IMG/VR virus record: IMGVR_UViG_3300002488_000057
Span: 2,897 to 27,277 of that record
Reading direction: 5' to 3' (one strand)
From: a virus
Length of the DNA stretch: 24,381 bases
Within the stretch, counting starts at the first letter, position 1, and every line of letters begins with the position of its first letter. Positions 1-8,514 of the stretch are shown here, one piece after another. Below the pieces are notes generated by a model. The model was not told where the DNA came from, searched no databases, and was given only the letters and a program-made list of their open reading frames with translations. The translations under genes and the position numbers were made by a program.

Positions 1-368
1 TATTCAGTCCCATATCCATTTGATCTGGCTGATATAATAATTGCATTTCTATCGCAAACCAAAAGACTATTGGCATCGATTGCTTTATTGCAAATTACAC
101 TTGATATAAGTCTATCAAGGGCTTTACCATTCTTTAGTAATGTTCTTGATGATAAAATATCTTCTTCTTTTGCTGTCATGTGTTTAATTTCGATCATTTC
201 TTGATCACAAAGGGGATGACCTGCCGGGTATCCTTTTCCCTTTGATGGTAATTCTACAAAATCTGTTGGCGTAACAAATTGTAGAACGCTAGCAGGATCA
301 GCCGCCGCCGGACTCTCGTCAGACGAATTAGTTCTTGGCCCGAACCTGTCTTCGTTTTTACGTATCAT
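1..368 (-). CDS. 26: gp26-like baseplate protein, partial (C-terminus outside window)
   Basis: The first 122 codons of a gene that runs off the low end of the window. After a polar N-terminus of about 30 residues comes FVELPSKGKGYPAGHPL, then IEIKHMTAKEEDIL, LLKNGKALDRLI and LLVCDRNAIIISAR. This series of motifs is typical of the T4 baseplate protein family (T4 gp26/gp51-like, Pfam T4_baseplate), whose members take part in baseplate hub or wedge assembly. The start ATG at 368 is preceded by GGAGAAACA, a good ribosome binding site, and lies 18 bases after the previous stop. Its place after the tail-tube genes suits a tail gene. The family call comes from recalled motifs, and which T4 baseplate gene is the true counterpart is inferred. 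Confidence 0.8.
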   Translation of the reverse strand, partial: MIRKNEDRFGPRTNSSDESPAAADPASVLQFVTPTDFVELPSKGKGYPAGHPLCDQEMIEIKHMTAKEEDILSSRTLLKNGKALDRLISSVICNKAIDANSLLVCDRNAIIISARSNGYGTE

Positions 369-386
369 TGTTTCTCCTGTGGGTTA

Positions 387-980
387 TTAATCAGCAATCG
401 ATGACTCTGTTGCCTTAGCTGCGGCTTTCTTTTCAGCATCAGTAGTTGGCTTGCTGTTTTCGTTTAATGTTTTTTCGTATTCTCGCACTTCTTTCTCTTT
501 TGCCTCTCGATACTTATCACTAGTAGCATCATCTAATATATCTTTTCCACCATACTTCTCTACATCAAAGGGAACTTCGTGGCTACCAACTTTTATATAA
601 AACTGAAGTTTGCCTTTTATTTTTCTAAAGCCTATCTGATTGTCTTTTTCGCCTTGCTTTGTTGGGTTCTTTATTTGTTCTTCTAAGCTAAGTGCCTTCT
701 TTTCCTTTATAGCAGAGTTTTTCTTCTCTGGTGGGATTTGTTTTGCTTTGGCTTTTGCGATCATTTCCTGAGTTTCAGCCGCCTCAATTTCAGCATTAGC
801 CTTTGATTTAAAAGCCTTAGTGGCCATCCTCGCAGCCTCTGGAATGTTTTCTTTATCATAAACAAACTGTTGATATTGAGTTGCATCTGTTGGAACATCA
901 AATAATTTTGCTTTTTTCTTTTTTGCAAACGTTTGGTAGTCATTAGACTGAATTGCAGAAGGAAGTTTTTCTTTTTTCAT
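387..980 (-). CDS. Uncharacterised charged protein next to the tail-tube genes
   Basis: A 197-residue protein I do not recognise. It is very rich in Lys, Glu and Ala. Residues about 45-110 (AARMATKAFKSKANAEIEAA onward) and 150-197 look like long charged helices, possibly coiled coil. A short more globular stretch, IGFRKIKGKLQFYIKVGSHEVPFDVEKYGG (about 115-145), could be a small beta domain. No signal peptide or membrane segment is seen. It starts 8 bases after the stop of the second tail-tube gene and is followed by the gp26-like gene, so it is probably co-expressed with tail genes. A role as tail chaperone, tape-measure partner or baseplate assembly factor is possible but is guesswork from position. 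Confidence 0.75.
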   Translation of the reverse strand: MKKEKLPSAIQSNDYQTFAKKKKAKLFDVPTDATQYQQFVYDKENIPEAARMATKAFKSKANAEIEAAETQEMIAKAKAKQIPPEKKNSAIKEKKALSLEEQIKNPTKQGEKDNQIGFRKIKGKLQFYIKVGSHEVPFDVEKYGGKDILDDATSDKYREAKEKEVREYEKTLNENSKPTTDAEKKAAAKATESSIAD

Positions 981-988
981 TATAGCCT

Positions 989-1582
989 CTAACCATAAGT
1001 AGCAAAGTCATAAACAATTTCTATTTCGTATTCCACTGGCTCGTCGGAATCATATGCAAGTTCGCCGAATTTCATAGATTTTATTAATGGATTAACTAAG
1101 GTCCATCTCTCATTTACCTTACCATCCGGAGTCAGCATTTGAATATGCACATTTTGTCTTCTTGGGCTTGCTGGCTCGTTATCCTCTTCGCCGATCAGGC
1201 CACCCCCAAAAGCATTGGCTATTGTTGAGGATTTCTCTGGTGAGCTAATTTTTGATGCTGTTCCACCACCAGTTCCCAATTTATGACTAGCACTATTTGG
1301 AAAGTCATACCCTGTGTTGTTCAGCATTTGTGCTAAAAACCCAGCAGTGTCAAATTGGTCTCCGTTAGCGTTAAAGTCAACAAAAACAATTCTTATTGGA
1401 TTCCACTTAACAATCCCGGGATAATTAAAATTGTGATTGAGAAGCTTATATTCTTTTGTATTGATCTCAAGACTTGGCTTGCTACAAGACTTAACATTTG
1501 GAAGAAAAAAGTTTTCAGCAAAAGAAACAATAAACTTGCTCTTCTGCTTCAACTCAAATTTGGCATCGTTCCAAAAAGGCAC
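989..1582 (-). CDS. Second tail-tube-like protein (gp19 paralogue)
   Basis: A 197-residue protein that aligns by eye with the preceding tail-tube gene. Both begin M-x-FWN, both carry LLNHNFNYPGIVKW / FLNHTYYWPGRVEW, and both end with a GEL-Y-D motif followed by an acidic YD-rich strand (FGELAYDSDEPVEYEIEIVYDFATYG here). Between them lies a Gly/Ser/Ala-rich stretch (about 100-140, including GGGTASKISSPEKSS) that the first copy lacks. It starts 11 bases after the first tube gene stops. T4 tube-fold proteins include gp19 (the tube) and the initiators gp48 and gp54, so this copy could be a minor tube component such as a tube initiator or a tail-end protein. Which one is not decidable here. Confidence 0.82.
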   Translation of the reverse strand: MPFWNDAKFELKQKSKFIVSFAENFFLPNVKSCSKPSLEINTKEYKLLNHNFNYPGIVKWNPIRIVFVDFNANGDQFDTAGFLAQMLNNTGYDFPNSASHKLGTGGGTASKISSPEKSSTIANAFGGGLIGEEDNEPASPRRQNVHIQMLTPDGKVNERWTLVNPLIKSMKFGELAYDSDEPVEYEIEIVYDFATYG

Positions 1583-1593
1583 TTAATCACCTA

Positions 1594-2157
1594 TTATGCT
1601 TTGAAATTAGCATCGCCTTCGGCTTGACCAGCGACATGACAGTAAGCATAATCGTAGCGCAATTCAACTTCCATTTGGGTTAAATCGTCATTCTCATAAT
1701 CTAGCTCACCATAAGTAATCTTCTTGATCCAAGCATTGTGGAGCTTCCAAGTTTCAACAGCGTTGCCATCTGCATCAATTTGTTCAATCTGTACATATTG
1801 TAATTGAGCAACTGATTTAGACTTACTCTGTGTAACGAGATCCTCATTAGCTGCTGCTAACGGCTTATATCCAGACTCTTGAAAAATATTGTTAAGTCTT
1901 CTAACAGTACCTTCGTTCTCTGTAATATCAATTGGATCAACAAGAGTCATGGTGACAGTTTGCCACTCAACACGTCCCGGCCAGTAATATGTATGATTTA
2001 GGAAACTATGCTTAGATTCTGTGACTGTAAAATTAGGCTTTCCAACCTTCTTCGCCCACCACACAAGATCCTGTGTTTTTTGTAGACCACCAATCATAAT
2101 TCTAAATCTAAAATTTCTTTTTGGGTCCTTACCCGTTGATTCATTCCAAAATGCCAT
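1594..2157 (-). CDS. 19: Tail tube protein, gp19-like
   Basis: A 187-residue protein with the pattern of the T4 gp19 tail-tube family (T4_gp19, Pfam PF06841; T4 gp19 is 163 residues). Seen are FRFRIMIGGLQ near the N-terminus, FLNHTYYWPGRVEWQTVTMTLVDP in the middle, and an IKKITYGELDYENDD end followed by MEVELRYDYA. Subunits stack as hexameric rings to form the inner tube through which DNA passes, surrounded by the sheath encoded just upstream. The start at 2157 has TAGGAGAAACTAAGA in front. Its position directly after the sheath gene matches the 18-19 order of T4. Confidence 0.92.
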   Translation of the reverse strand: MAFWNESTGKDPKRNFRFRIMIGGLQKTQDLVWWAKKVGKPNFTVTESKHSFLNHTYYWPGRVEWQTVTMTLVDPIDITENEGTVRRLNNIFQESGYKPLAAANEDLVTQSKSKSVAQLQYVQIEQIDADGNAVETWKLHNAWIKKITYGELDYENDDLTQMEVELRYDYAYCHVAGQAEGDANFKA

Positions 2158-2190
2158 TCTTAGTTTCTCCTATATGTTTTAATTAGTGGC

Positions 2191-5109
2191 TTATGCGAAA
2201 GATGCACCAGTTCTAGTCACAATAAAGTCGATTGCGATGTACTCAATAGCTCTTGCTGGCTTAAGATAAACCTGAGCATAAAGGATGTTCTTATCAATCA
2301 ATTCAGCAGTAGTTGTAGTCTCATCAAGAACCAATCTATAATCGGTTAATCCAAATCTAGCTTTAACGTCTGCCAAGATAGGTTCGGCTTGACCAACAAA
2401 CCTTGCCCATGTTGATGGAACATTTTGGTCAAAGATAAGATTTCTAGCAACAGCAGAGATTCTTGTCTTAAGATAGATAAGAAGTCTTCTTACATTGATT
2501 CTGCTAAGTGCAGAGTCAGATCCCGCTTGAAGTGTTTTTTGTCCGAAGATTACTACACCTTCATTAGGGAATGTCGCAATAGGATTAATATTTGACTCAT
2601 ATAATTCATCTCTATCGTCTGAATCTAGTCGCTGTCTAGCTTGAGTAACAACTGGTCCGGAAGAACCACCAAGCGCCCCAAGGCCACCTCGGTTGAACCC
2701 AGCAGGTGCAAACCAAGCAGCAGACGCCGCTTCAGACTGAGCAATTCCACCAAGTCCGGCAACAGAAGCTGGTAACCAAACCCTTTGGTTGCTATTTAGT
2801 GGATCCATAGCCTGAACAGCAGGATAGAAAGCGCATGCAAATGTGTTGTCGATATTTCTAGCATCTATCGAAGTAACAGCAGAAGTAACAGAACCTCTTC
2901 TGGTAGAAATGCCATCTTTGGATTCATATACTGATTTATAGTCGTTTTCAATATCAATGATAGCCAAAACATCTTGTCTGGTCTGGGCTGTTGTCATCAA
3001 TTTGTTGGTAATATCAGTTTGATAGAATCCGGGAGCGAGTAATAAATTAGCAGGCACAACCTCTGGGTCTGATGCTGCATCAATAGCTTTTTGGACTGCG
3101 AACAACTGTGCGTTCTTTGTACCATCAGCCGAACCAGCGCCGTCTCTGATGTCTTGAATCAACTGGTTTCTAAATGGTTCTGGTTCAGTAATATCTAAAC
3201 CATGACGACCGCCGAAAAGTGGCATAACAAACTGGCGAACTTTCTTGTCTAATAGCTCAGAGGAGCCATTCTTAGCAGTGTAAGAAGTAGAAGTCTTTCT
3301 AGAGCCAGATAAATAATAGACATCAGTGTCGCCACTTCCAGTAATAACAATATCATCTAGCGTGAAAATGAATGAAGGCTCAAAACCTTCTGCTGCCAAG
3401 GTCCCAGCCGCTTTATGCATTTGGCCCGCATAGTTACTTGGAACTGCCCTTAGATAATCAACATAATCAACATCATTAATATTTGTTGATGTGTTCAATT
3501 TCGGTCTAATACCCCAATATACTTTAAATGGGTTTGGAGCATTTCCATCGGAGCCTGATTTTCTCAAAGCGATTGAGGGGAATACAAAAGAAGCAGAAAG
3601 GTCATGTTTAAGACCATCAGCAAAACTATCGCCCCCGGCAACTTCAGTAGAAGGAACCGAACCAGAGCCTTTAACAAAAGCTTTGGCAAAAGCAGCAGCA
3701 TCTAGATCACGAACAACACTCGCACGCTTACCCTCGATTATGAAGCCTCTTGGTCTTGCTGGTCCAACAAACCCGAAAGGAACCTCGTTGGTTTCATAAC
3801 CATTGGTCTCTCTTGTTCCGGGTAATTCAACTCTTATGTAATTCGAGTGATTTGGCTCATTACCAGCATATTCGTACTTCTTGTCAGTTTCATTCCAGCT
3901 TTCAGCATAATAATCACCAATCTTAGTTACAATAAAGTTGGTGCTTGTAATGTCTAAATTACATTTTGTAAATTGTTCTAGAACATTTCCTGATCTGTCC
4001 AAGACAGAAACAGTAAAACTAGCGTATGCATTCACATTTGTATTCTTCGGCAATCTAATATCTTCGATTGCGATCATAATTTCTTTTTGAAGTTCATCAC
4101 CGCCATGAAGAGAGCAGAATCTGAACAATGGGCTTTTCGCTAATTCTAGAATATCGTAATCAGAAGCAGCCCCTTCGTCTTTGCTGATAACCCATCCTGT
4201 TTTTGCAGGAGAGTGATTTACTCTATGATACGACCAGTTACCTATATTTGTAGCCGCATCGGCTCTTTGCAGAGGAAGAAGAATAGCAGCTTGTTTTCCA
4301 GCACCTGTGCTTGTAACATGTGCAGCCAAGTGTCTTTCAAAAGTTTCACCAAGCCAGTATGTTTTGAGATCGCTAGCATCTGTCATATCAGAGTTGACTT
4401 TTTGCGGATTTGTGTTAAATACGTTTCTGATATATTTTGGATTCCCTCTGTCAAAATTGAATGTGTTTGTGGATCCAATTTTATCACCTGCTGTATCATA
4501 AATATCTAATGCAAACGTATTGGTCGCAGTTGATTTGACAAGTGTTGCCGCTTGGTTTTTTGTAGTACCAGAGAGGGCAGTACCATTTAAGGTCATATAG
4601 CCGCTATCAACGTAGAATATGGCAGCAAGGGCGCCCCTTTCTGTGGCAGATGGAGTGAATTTTACACTTCCAGAGTCAATGACAAAGAGTCCATATGCCG
4701 TTGAATTTGCAGCGTCATCAGCACTAGCAACAGATCCGCTCAATTGCCAACCTGCAATGCCATCGCCAGATGCATTGGCCGAGTCGTCTCCAAGTAAGCG
4801 AACAATTGTACAGGGTCCATTTCCTGACGCTAGCCAAGCTTGGGCTGCGTATGATGCGTACGTGGGAGCACTAGCATTAGGGCCATCTCTCCAAACATCG
4901 CTATTGGCTGCTGCGCCACCAGCAACAGGTTTCCCAAAAGTTTTAATAAAAGCATCCAAGCTTTTAACCCTTATTGGTTCCATGGCTGGTCCCTTTCTGG
5001 TTCTTCCAATAATAATAGGACCGTCGTCAGCACTCTCTGCTGGTATCACCGATTCATCAATTTCTCTGATCTTGATACCGGGTGATAGAAAATCGAATTC
5101 GTTAGCCAT
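2191..5109 (-). CDS. 18: Contractile tail sheath protein, gp18-like (large)
   Basis: A 972-residue sheath protein. The N-terminus FLSPGIKIREIDES is the usual sheath PGV-x-x-x-E-x-D type start, followed by IIIGRTRKGPAMEPIRVKS. The conserved C-terminal domain includes INVRRLLIYLKTRISAVARN, FVGQAEPILADVKARFG and an acidic-hydrophobic end (about 850-972). T4 gp18 has 659 residues. The extra length lies in the middle, about 110-700, rich in Ser/Thr/Gly/Asp, and probably forms surface-exposed insert domains. The protein polymerises around the tube and contracts at infection. A separate 97-base leader with a hairpin and a CTATTTAC motif precedes it, and AAAGGAGAT is its ribosome binding site, so it may have its own promoter. 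Confidence 0.95.
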   Translation of the reverse strand: MANEFDFLSPGIKIREIDESVIPAESADDGPIIIGRTRKGPAMEPIRVKSLDAFIKTFGKPVAGGAAANSDVWRDGPNASAPTYASYAAQAWLASGNGPCTIVRLLGDDSANASGDGIAGWQLSGSVASADDAANSTAYGLFVIDSGSVKFTPSATERGALAAIFYVDSGYMTLNGTALSGTTKNQAATLVKSTATNTFALDIYDTAGDKIGSTNTFNFDRGNPKYIRNVFNTNPQKVNSDMTDASDLKTYWLGETFERHLAAHVTSTGAGKQAAILLPLQRADAATNIGNWSYHRVNHSPAKTGWVISKDEGAASDYDILELAKSPLFRFCSLHGGDELQKEIMIAIEDIRLPKNTNVNAYASFTVSVLDRSGNVLEQFTKCNLDITSTNFIVTKIGDYYAESWNETDKKYEYAGNEPNHSNYIRVELPGTRETNGYETNEVPFGFVGPARPRGFIIEGKRASVVRDLDAAAFAKAFVKGSGSVPSTEVAGGDSFADGLKHDLSASFVFPSIALRKSGSDGNAPNPFKVYWGIRPKLNTSTNINDVDYVDYLRAVPSNYAGQMHKAAGTLAAEGFEPSFIFTLDDIVITGSGDTDVYYLSGSRKTSTSYTAKNGSSELLDKKVRQFVMPLFGGRHGLDITEPEPFRNQLIQDIRDGAGSADGTKNAQLFAVQKAIDAASDPEVVPANLLLAPGFYQTDITNKLMTTAQTRQDVLAIIDIENDYKSVYESKDGISTRRGSVTSAVTSIDARNIDNTFACAFYPAVQAMDPLNSNQRVWLPASVAGLGGIAQSEAASAAWFAPAGFNRGGLGALGGSSGPVVTQARQRLDSDDRDELYESNINPIATFPNEGVVIFGQKTLQAGSDSALSRINVRRLLIYLKTRISAVARNLIFDQNVPSTWARFVGQAEPILADVKARFGLTDYRLVLDETTTTAELIDKNILYAQVYLKPARAIEYIAIDFIVTRTGASFA

Positions 5110-5142
5110 TAAACATATCTCCTTTAAATTTTTCCATTCACA

Positions 5143-5150
5143 GTAAATAG
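5143..5150 (-). promoter_or_regulatory. CTATTTAC, variant of the recurrent intergenic octamer, before tail sheath
   Basis: The coding strand reads CTATTTAC, one base from the CTATTTAT octamer found in front of other late genes. It lies 33 bases before the sheath start and just after a small hairpin (5157-5175). It is a candidate promoter element by recurrence only. Confidence 0.35.
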
Positions 5151-5156
5151 TAAGTT

Positions 5157-5175
5157 AGTATCCAAATGGAATACT
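5157..5175. other. Small intergenic hairpin between gp15 and gp18
   Basis: AGTATCC and GGAATACT pair (seven base pairs with one bulged base) around an AAAT loop. On the coding strand no U-tract follows, so it is not a convincing terminator for the genes here. It may protect or process the mRNA between gp15 and the heavily expressed sheath gene. Confidence 0.35.
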
Positions 5176-5206
5176 TTTACATTTTATTGGCGATCTTGTT
5201 AAAAAT

Positions 5207-6298
5207 TTAACAATCATCATCTTCAGTTGCAACGAATTCGTCACTCATTGAAGCGTTTAGTTGAATTTCTCCAAGCCTAAACTTGGTTTCTCTTCCTTTT
5301 CTGACATTATCAATCAAGTCTGTGACGCTTGTAGGTTCGTCATCATTGGAAAATGCCCCATTTGCTCCGGTTGAAGCTTCTGTGGCTGTCTTGTCCTCTT
5401 CGCTAAGAGACACTACTCTTTTTTTGATATAACACTTTCCATTTATTTCAACTGCGTCGATTTCTGTATTGCTATTTGTTATCCCACCAGAATTATCAAA
5501 TAACACAGATTCGATTGGTGCTGATATTTTTGCAATTGTCTCTCTCTTTACAATTTTGGGACGGGGCTCATTTGAGCCTTGGCCAATTAGGTACCCAAGG
5601 ACCTTGATATCTATCTTGGTTTGGAATTTTCTTTCTTCTTCTGACATATTGCTTAAATTATTTGTTCCTGCGAAATCTTGCTGAATAAACGACTCAAATC
5701 TGTGGCCGTCCTTTGTAAACACAAAGTGGTTAAGTTGCCCCGGCTTTGTAATAAAGGGCAAAACCATTTGATTCATTTGTTGCTGGTATTCACATCTTAA
5801 AATCACAGAATATGTTATTGCCATATATACTGGGACTGGCACAAGATATTCGTCATTTACAACCTGCATGCCGTATTCCCTTCTAAACGCTTGGTTTGGG
5901 CCATATTGACCGGCATTTCTAGCGTTTTGTAGTGCTGCTGTTTTTTCTTGGTTAATTTTTGATACAATTCTAAATGCCCCACCTCTGTATGCTCTGGCAC
6001 CATTAGGATTTGGCACTATATCAGCCTGAACGGCCCCTTTGAAGGACGGGTCCTTCTGCATAGAAGTGCGCTCAACTGTAATTACTGGTAAAATTAGCTT
6101 ACCTGATGTATCTCTAAGGCTAGCGTCCGCTTTAGTTTGATAGGCTCTCTCCGATCCTACCCAAATAACTGGTACTTTTCGAAATCCAGAATTAGTGAAC
6201 ACGTGAATATTAAATTCGTTCTGCAAATATTCAACAAAACCAGTGTCAATGGTTTCTATTGTGCATGGCTTTGATGGAAATGTCTCTTTACTCGGCAT
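5207..6298 (-). CDS. 15: Tail terminator / sheath-completion protein, gp15-like
   Basis: A 363-residue protein with the layout of T4 gp15 (272 residues), which caps the tail tube and sheath and joins them to the head neck. Seen are an N-terminal segment on a tube-end protein pattern (TGFVEYLQNEFNIHVFTNSG, then FRKVPVIWVGSERAYQTK), a central PVPVYMAITYSVILRCEYQQQMNQMV segment leading to LPFITKPGQLNHFVF, and KIDIKVLGYLIGQG with a Pro-rich end (EPRPKIVKRE). The last 100 or so residues are extra and low in complexity. It overlaps the gp14-like gene by 11 bases and precedes the sheath. The gene order 13-14-15-18 supports the call. Assignment is from recalled pattern and order, not from a search. 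Confidence 0.78.
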   Translation of the reverse strand: MPSKETFPSKPCTIETIDTGFVEYLQNEFNIHVFTNSGFRKVPVIWVGSERAYQTKADASLRDTSGKLILPVITVERTSMQKDPSFKGAVQADIVPNPNGARAYRGGAFRIVSKINQEKTAALQNARNAGQYGPNQAFRREYGMQVVNDEYLVPVPVYMAITYSVILRCEYQQQMNQMVLPFITKPGQLNHFVFTKDGHRFESFIQQDFAGTNNLSNMSEEERKFQTKIDIKVLGYLIGQGSNEPRPKIVKRETIAKISAPIESVLFDNSGGITNSNTEIDAVEINGKCYIKKRVVSLSEEDKTATEASTGANGAFSNDDEPTSVTDLIDNVRKGRETKFRLGEIQLNASMSDEFVATEDDDC

Positions 6299-6782
6299 TG
6301 AATACTCCGTCTCTTGCTCTTATACATTGGGCTTGTATCTCAAAGCGGTGCTCTGGTTGGCCAAACAAGAGTTTTGGCTCCATTATTTTAACAATCTCAT
6401 AAAATATAGCACCATATCTTACAAAGTCGCCTTCTCTTACAAAAAGGTCTTGATCTTCTGTGATTCTTTTCTTTTGAAATTTAACAGTTATCTTTGTAGT
6501 CTTGTCGATTCCAACGCTCTCCATATATTCCGACTCAATGCCTTGGTATTCAACCATAGCAAAGACTCTAACAGGCGGCAAAAACGTTTTTTCAATCGCT
6601 TCGCCGTAAAGAGGGTGGAAATTGGTGTGATCAATATCAATTGGGAAATATAAGATCTGCTGCCCAACGACCCTCTCAGATATTTCATCATTTACTTGCT
6701 TTACAAGGTTGCGTTCCTTCTCGCCAAGAAACATTGGCGGAGGTGGTTGCTCTGACTTTTCCCATTTATCATCTTTTGACAT
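6288..6782 (-). CDS. 14: Neck protein, gp14-like
   Basis: A 164-residue protein, shorter than T4 gp14 (256 residues). Seen are YFPIDIDHTNFHPLYGEAIE, then FLPPVRVFAMVEYQGIE, and a C-terminal REGDFVRYGAIFYEIVKIMEPKLLFGQ, which resembles the '[29 protein letters not shown]' end of T4 gp14. The neck proteins gp13 and gp14 join a filled head to the tail. It starts 4 bases after the gp13-like stop and overlaps the gp15-like start by 11 bases, so the three are tightly coupled. The call rests on similarity of pattern and on gene order. Confidence 0.75.
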   Translation of the reverse strand: MSKDDKWEKSEQPPPPMFLGEKERNLVKQVNDEISERVVGQQILYFPIDIDHTNFHPLYGEAIEKTFLPPVRVFAMVEYQGIESEYMESVGIDKTTKITVKFQKKRITEDQDLFVREGDFVRYGAIFYEIVKIMEPKLLFGQPEHRFEIQAQCIRARDGVFNAE

Positions 6783-6786
6783 GACG

Positions 6787-8043
6787 TTATCCTACAAATA
6801 TCTTGAGTGGCGCTCTTTCCAAGATGGTAGCAGTATTATCAATTATACTCTTATCTGATTCTGTCAATTTTTGATAAGTCATCTCAGCTAACTGGGTCTT
6901 TAGTTCTTCTCTTAGTGAATTTTGCTCGTCTTTGGCTTGGCTTAACAGGTCTGAGGCGTTAAGAGTTACAGATTCACCCGGTATTGGGACAACTCCTCCA
7001 AATTTGCCTCTGATCTGCCCCAGTGTCTCTTTCGATAAAGCAAGCGCAAATCTTCTAATCCATTGCTTACCAATAGAATTGATGTTTTCATACGGTATGT
7101 TTTCAAATGGAAGAGTGTTCATATTATTAATACCAGCCTCTCCACCGCCATCATCTTCAAAGACACCTGTTTCAACAGAAAACCTAACCCAAAACTTTTC
7201 AGGCGATACAGTATCTGGCGTTGGATATATTCTTAACTGATTGTCATTAATTTCGTATGAATAATGCGACGTTCTTGTATATAGGTGATCTTCGTAAGCA
7301 ATGGCTTGCATTTTGTTTTGCCAAGCGGGAATTACGTTAAAAGAAGAGTCATCTGCATACTGTCCGTATGTGTGAAAATCACCAACAACATTTAAGCCGC
7401 CATAGTAACCATAAAATCTCCACATCTGTCTTGGTGTAACATAATAAACTTGCCTAATTTTAATTCTTTTGTCTCCAACTTTATTATAGAAAGGGAATGA
7501 AGAAGAATTATCAGATTGATTTTTGATAATTGTTTGCAAGTCATAATCTTGCTGCATTGAGACTCTATCAAACGATGCCGAATAAAGAGGCTCAGTGCCT
7601 CCTACAGTCGCTTCTGTGCTAAATGTATCCCCTAACCTAAAGGCGTAATCAAAACGGAATTTTGGGTACTTAGTGGCCACCCCTGTGCCTGTTGTGACCT
7701 CACCCTGATGATTGAAAGAAGCTGTCGCTGCACCCAAAGCAGAACCAAGAGCATTTTTTGCCTGATGAAGATTGACAATGTAAGAATATTCTAGACACGC
7801 CTCTTCGTAATTAGCATAAACACTGCCGCTTGTGATCTCCAAATCAAGAACATCTCCTCCGAGCTTCTTGTAAGTGTATGCGACCTGCGTTGCAGCACCA
7901 GTTAAGAAGCCAACAGAGCCTGTATATGCGCCAATAGCACATGCATCTTTAATGTGGGCAGTAGTAGTTTCCCCAAGAGTTACACTCTCAGGCAGTATTA
8001 TGGCACTAGTATTAGATGCCGGTGTCAGTGTTGGTAAACTCAT
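6787..8043 (-). CDS. 13: Neck / head-completion protein, gp13-like
   Basis: A 418-residue protein. The C-terminal part (about 323-395: IGKQWIRRFALALSKETLGQ, then a KFGG-x-PIPGESVTLNASDLL stretch and a charged helix) matches the conserved end of T4 gp13-type neck proteins. The middle (about 190-290: KIRQVYYVTPRQMWRFYGYY, LRIYPTPD) is aromatic-rich. T4 gp13 is 309 residues. The start at 8043 is preceded by GGAGGTTTC; an overlapping ATG at 8047 is out of frame. A CTATTTAT octamer ends 20 bases in front of the start, so 13-14-15 may be one transcription unit. The N-terminal 120 residues are not recognised. Confidence 0.78.
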   Translation of the reverse strand: MSLPTLTPASNTSAIILPESVTLGETTTAHIKDACAIGAYTGSVGFLTGAATQVAYTYKKLGGDVLDLEITSGSVYANYEEACLEYSYIVNLHQAKNALGSALGAATASFNHQGEVTTGTGVATKYPKFRFDYAFRLGDTFSTEATVGGTEPLYSASFDRVSMQQDYDLQTIIKNQSDNSSSFPFYNKVGDKRIKIRQVYYVTPRQMWRFYGYYGGLNVVGDFHTYGQYADDSSFNVIPAWQNKMQAIAYEDHLYTRTSHYSYEINDNQLRIYPTPDTVSPEKFWVRFSVETGVFEDDGGGEAGINNMNTLPFENIPYENINSIGKQWIRRFALALSKETLGQIRGKFGGVVPIPGESVTLNASDLLSQAKDEQNSLREELKTQLAEMTYQKLTESDKSIIDNTATILERAPLKIFVG

Positions 8044-8063
8044 TCATGAAACCTCCAGTCATC

Positions 8064-8071
8064 ATAAATAG
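8064..8071 (-). promoter_or_regulatory. CTATTTAT octamer before gp13-like gene
   Basis: An exact copy of the recurrent intergenic octamer on the coding strand, 20 bases before the gp13-like start and ahead of the GGAGG ribosome binding site. The same 20-21 base spacing occurs before the genes starting at 16067 and 21842. Confidence 0.45.
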
Positions 8072-8089
8072 TTTGCCAAATGAGAAAGA

Positions 8090-8482
8090 TTACTGTGCTT
8101 CGTTGATGGCTTTTACAATAGTTGCTTTTGTTGAAGTTCTTTTGATATTGCAACCAAGATCATTGGCAATTATAAGAAGCTCTTTCTTTGTTAATTTAGA
8201 CAAATCCTTTTTCTCTTCTTCTTGCTCTGGTTCTTCGTTCAACTCTGGTGTTGGCTCAAGTGATAAGAACTGTGGTTCTATGATCGCTGGCTTGACTTCT
8301 GGTTCTTTTTTAATGCTGTTAAGTTTTTGCAAAACTTTATCGCATGCACTTGATGCGCTTTTCATGCGCTCAAGGACAACTGAGTTGTCTTCAACTACTT
8401 TGGTAATTTTCGCTTCTTGCTCTCTTGCTTTTGCTCGCTCGATTCTTTTCTTTCTTCTCAAGCGTTGTGATCTTCTAGCCAT
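8090..8482 (-). CDS. Basic protein with SAP/Rho-N-like C-terminal domain
   Basis: A 130-residue protein in three parts. Residues 1-30 are strongly basic (MARRSQRLRRKKRIERAKAR). Residues 55-92 are a Pro/Glu-rich linker. Residues 92-130 (KDLSKLTKKELLIIANDLGC, then IKRTSTKATIVKAINEAQ) have the helix-extended-helix pattern of SAP or Rho-N-terminal-like nucleic-acid-binding domains. It follows a strong terminator, so it probably has its own promoter, and it precedes the neck genes. Such proteins occur beside head genes in several phages. A role in binding DNA or RNA during packaging or as an internal head protein is inferred, not shown. Confidence 0.8.
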   Translation of the reverse strand: MARRSQRLRRKKRIERAKAREQEAKITKVVEDNSVVLERMKSASSACDKVLQKLNSIKKEPEVKPAIIEPQFLSLEPTPELNEEPEQEEEKKDLSKLTKKELLIIANDLGCNIKRTSTKATIVKAINEAQ

Positions 8483-8514
8483 TATAACTCCTGTTTATAT
8501 AATTAGCATTTCAA

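Noticed and set aside
4619-5146. A 175-codon plus-strand open frame opposite the sheath N-terminus
   Set aside because: It is a shadow of the well-supported sheath frame, with Ala/Ser/Pro-rich content from complementary codons and no ribosome binding site.
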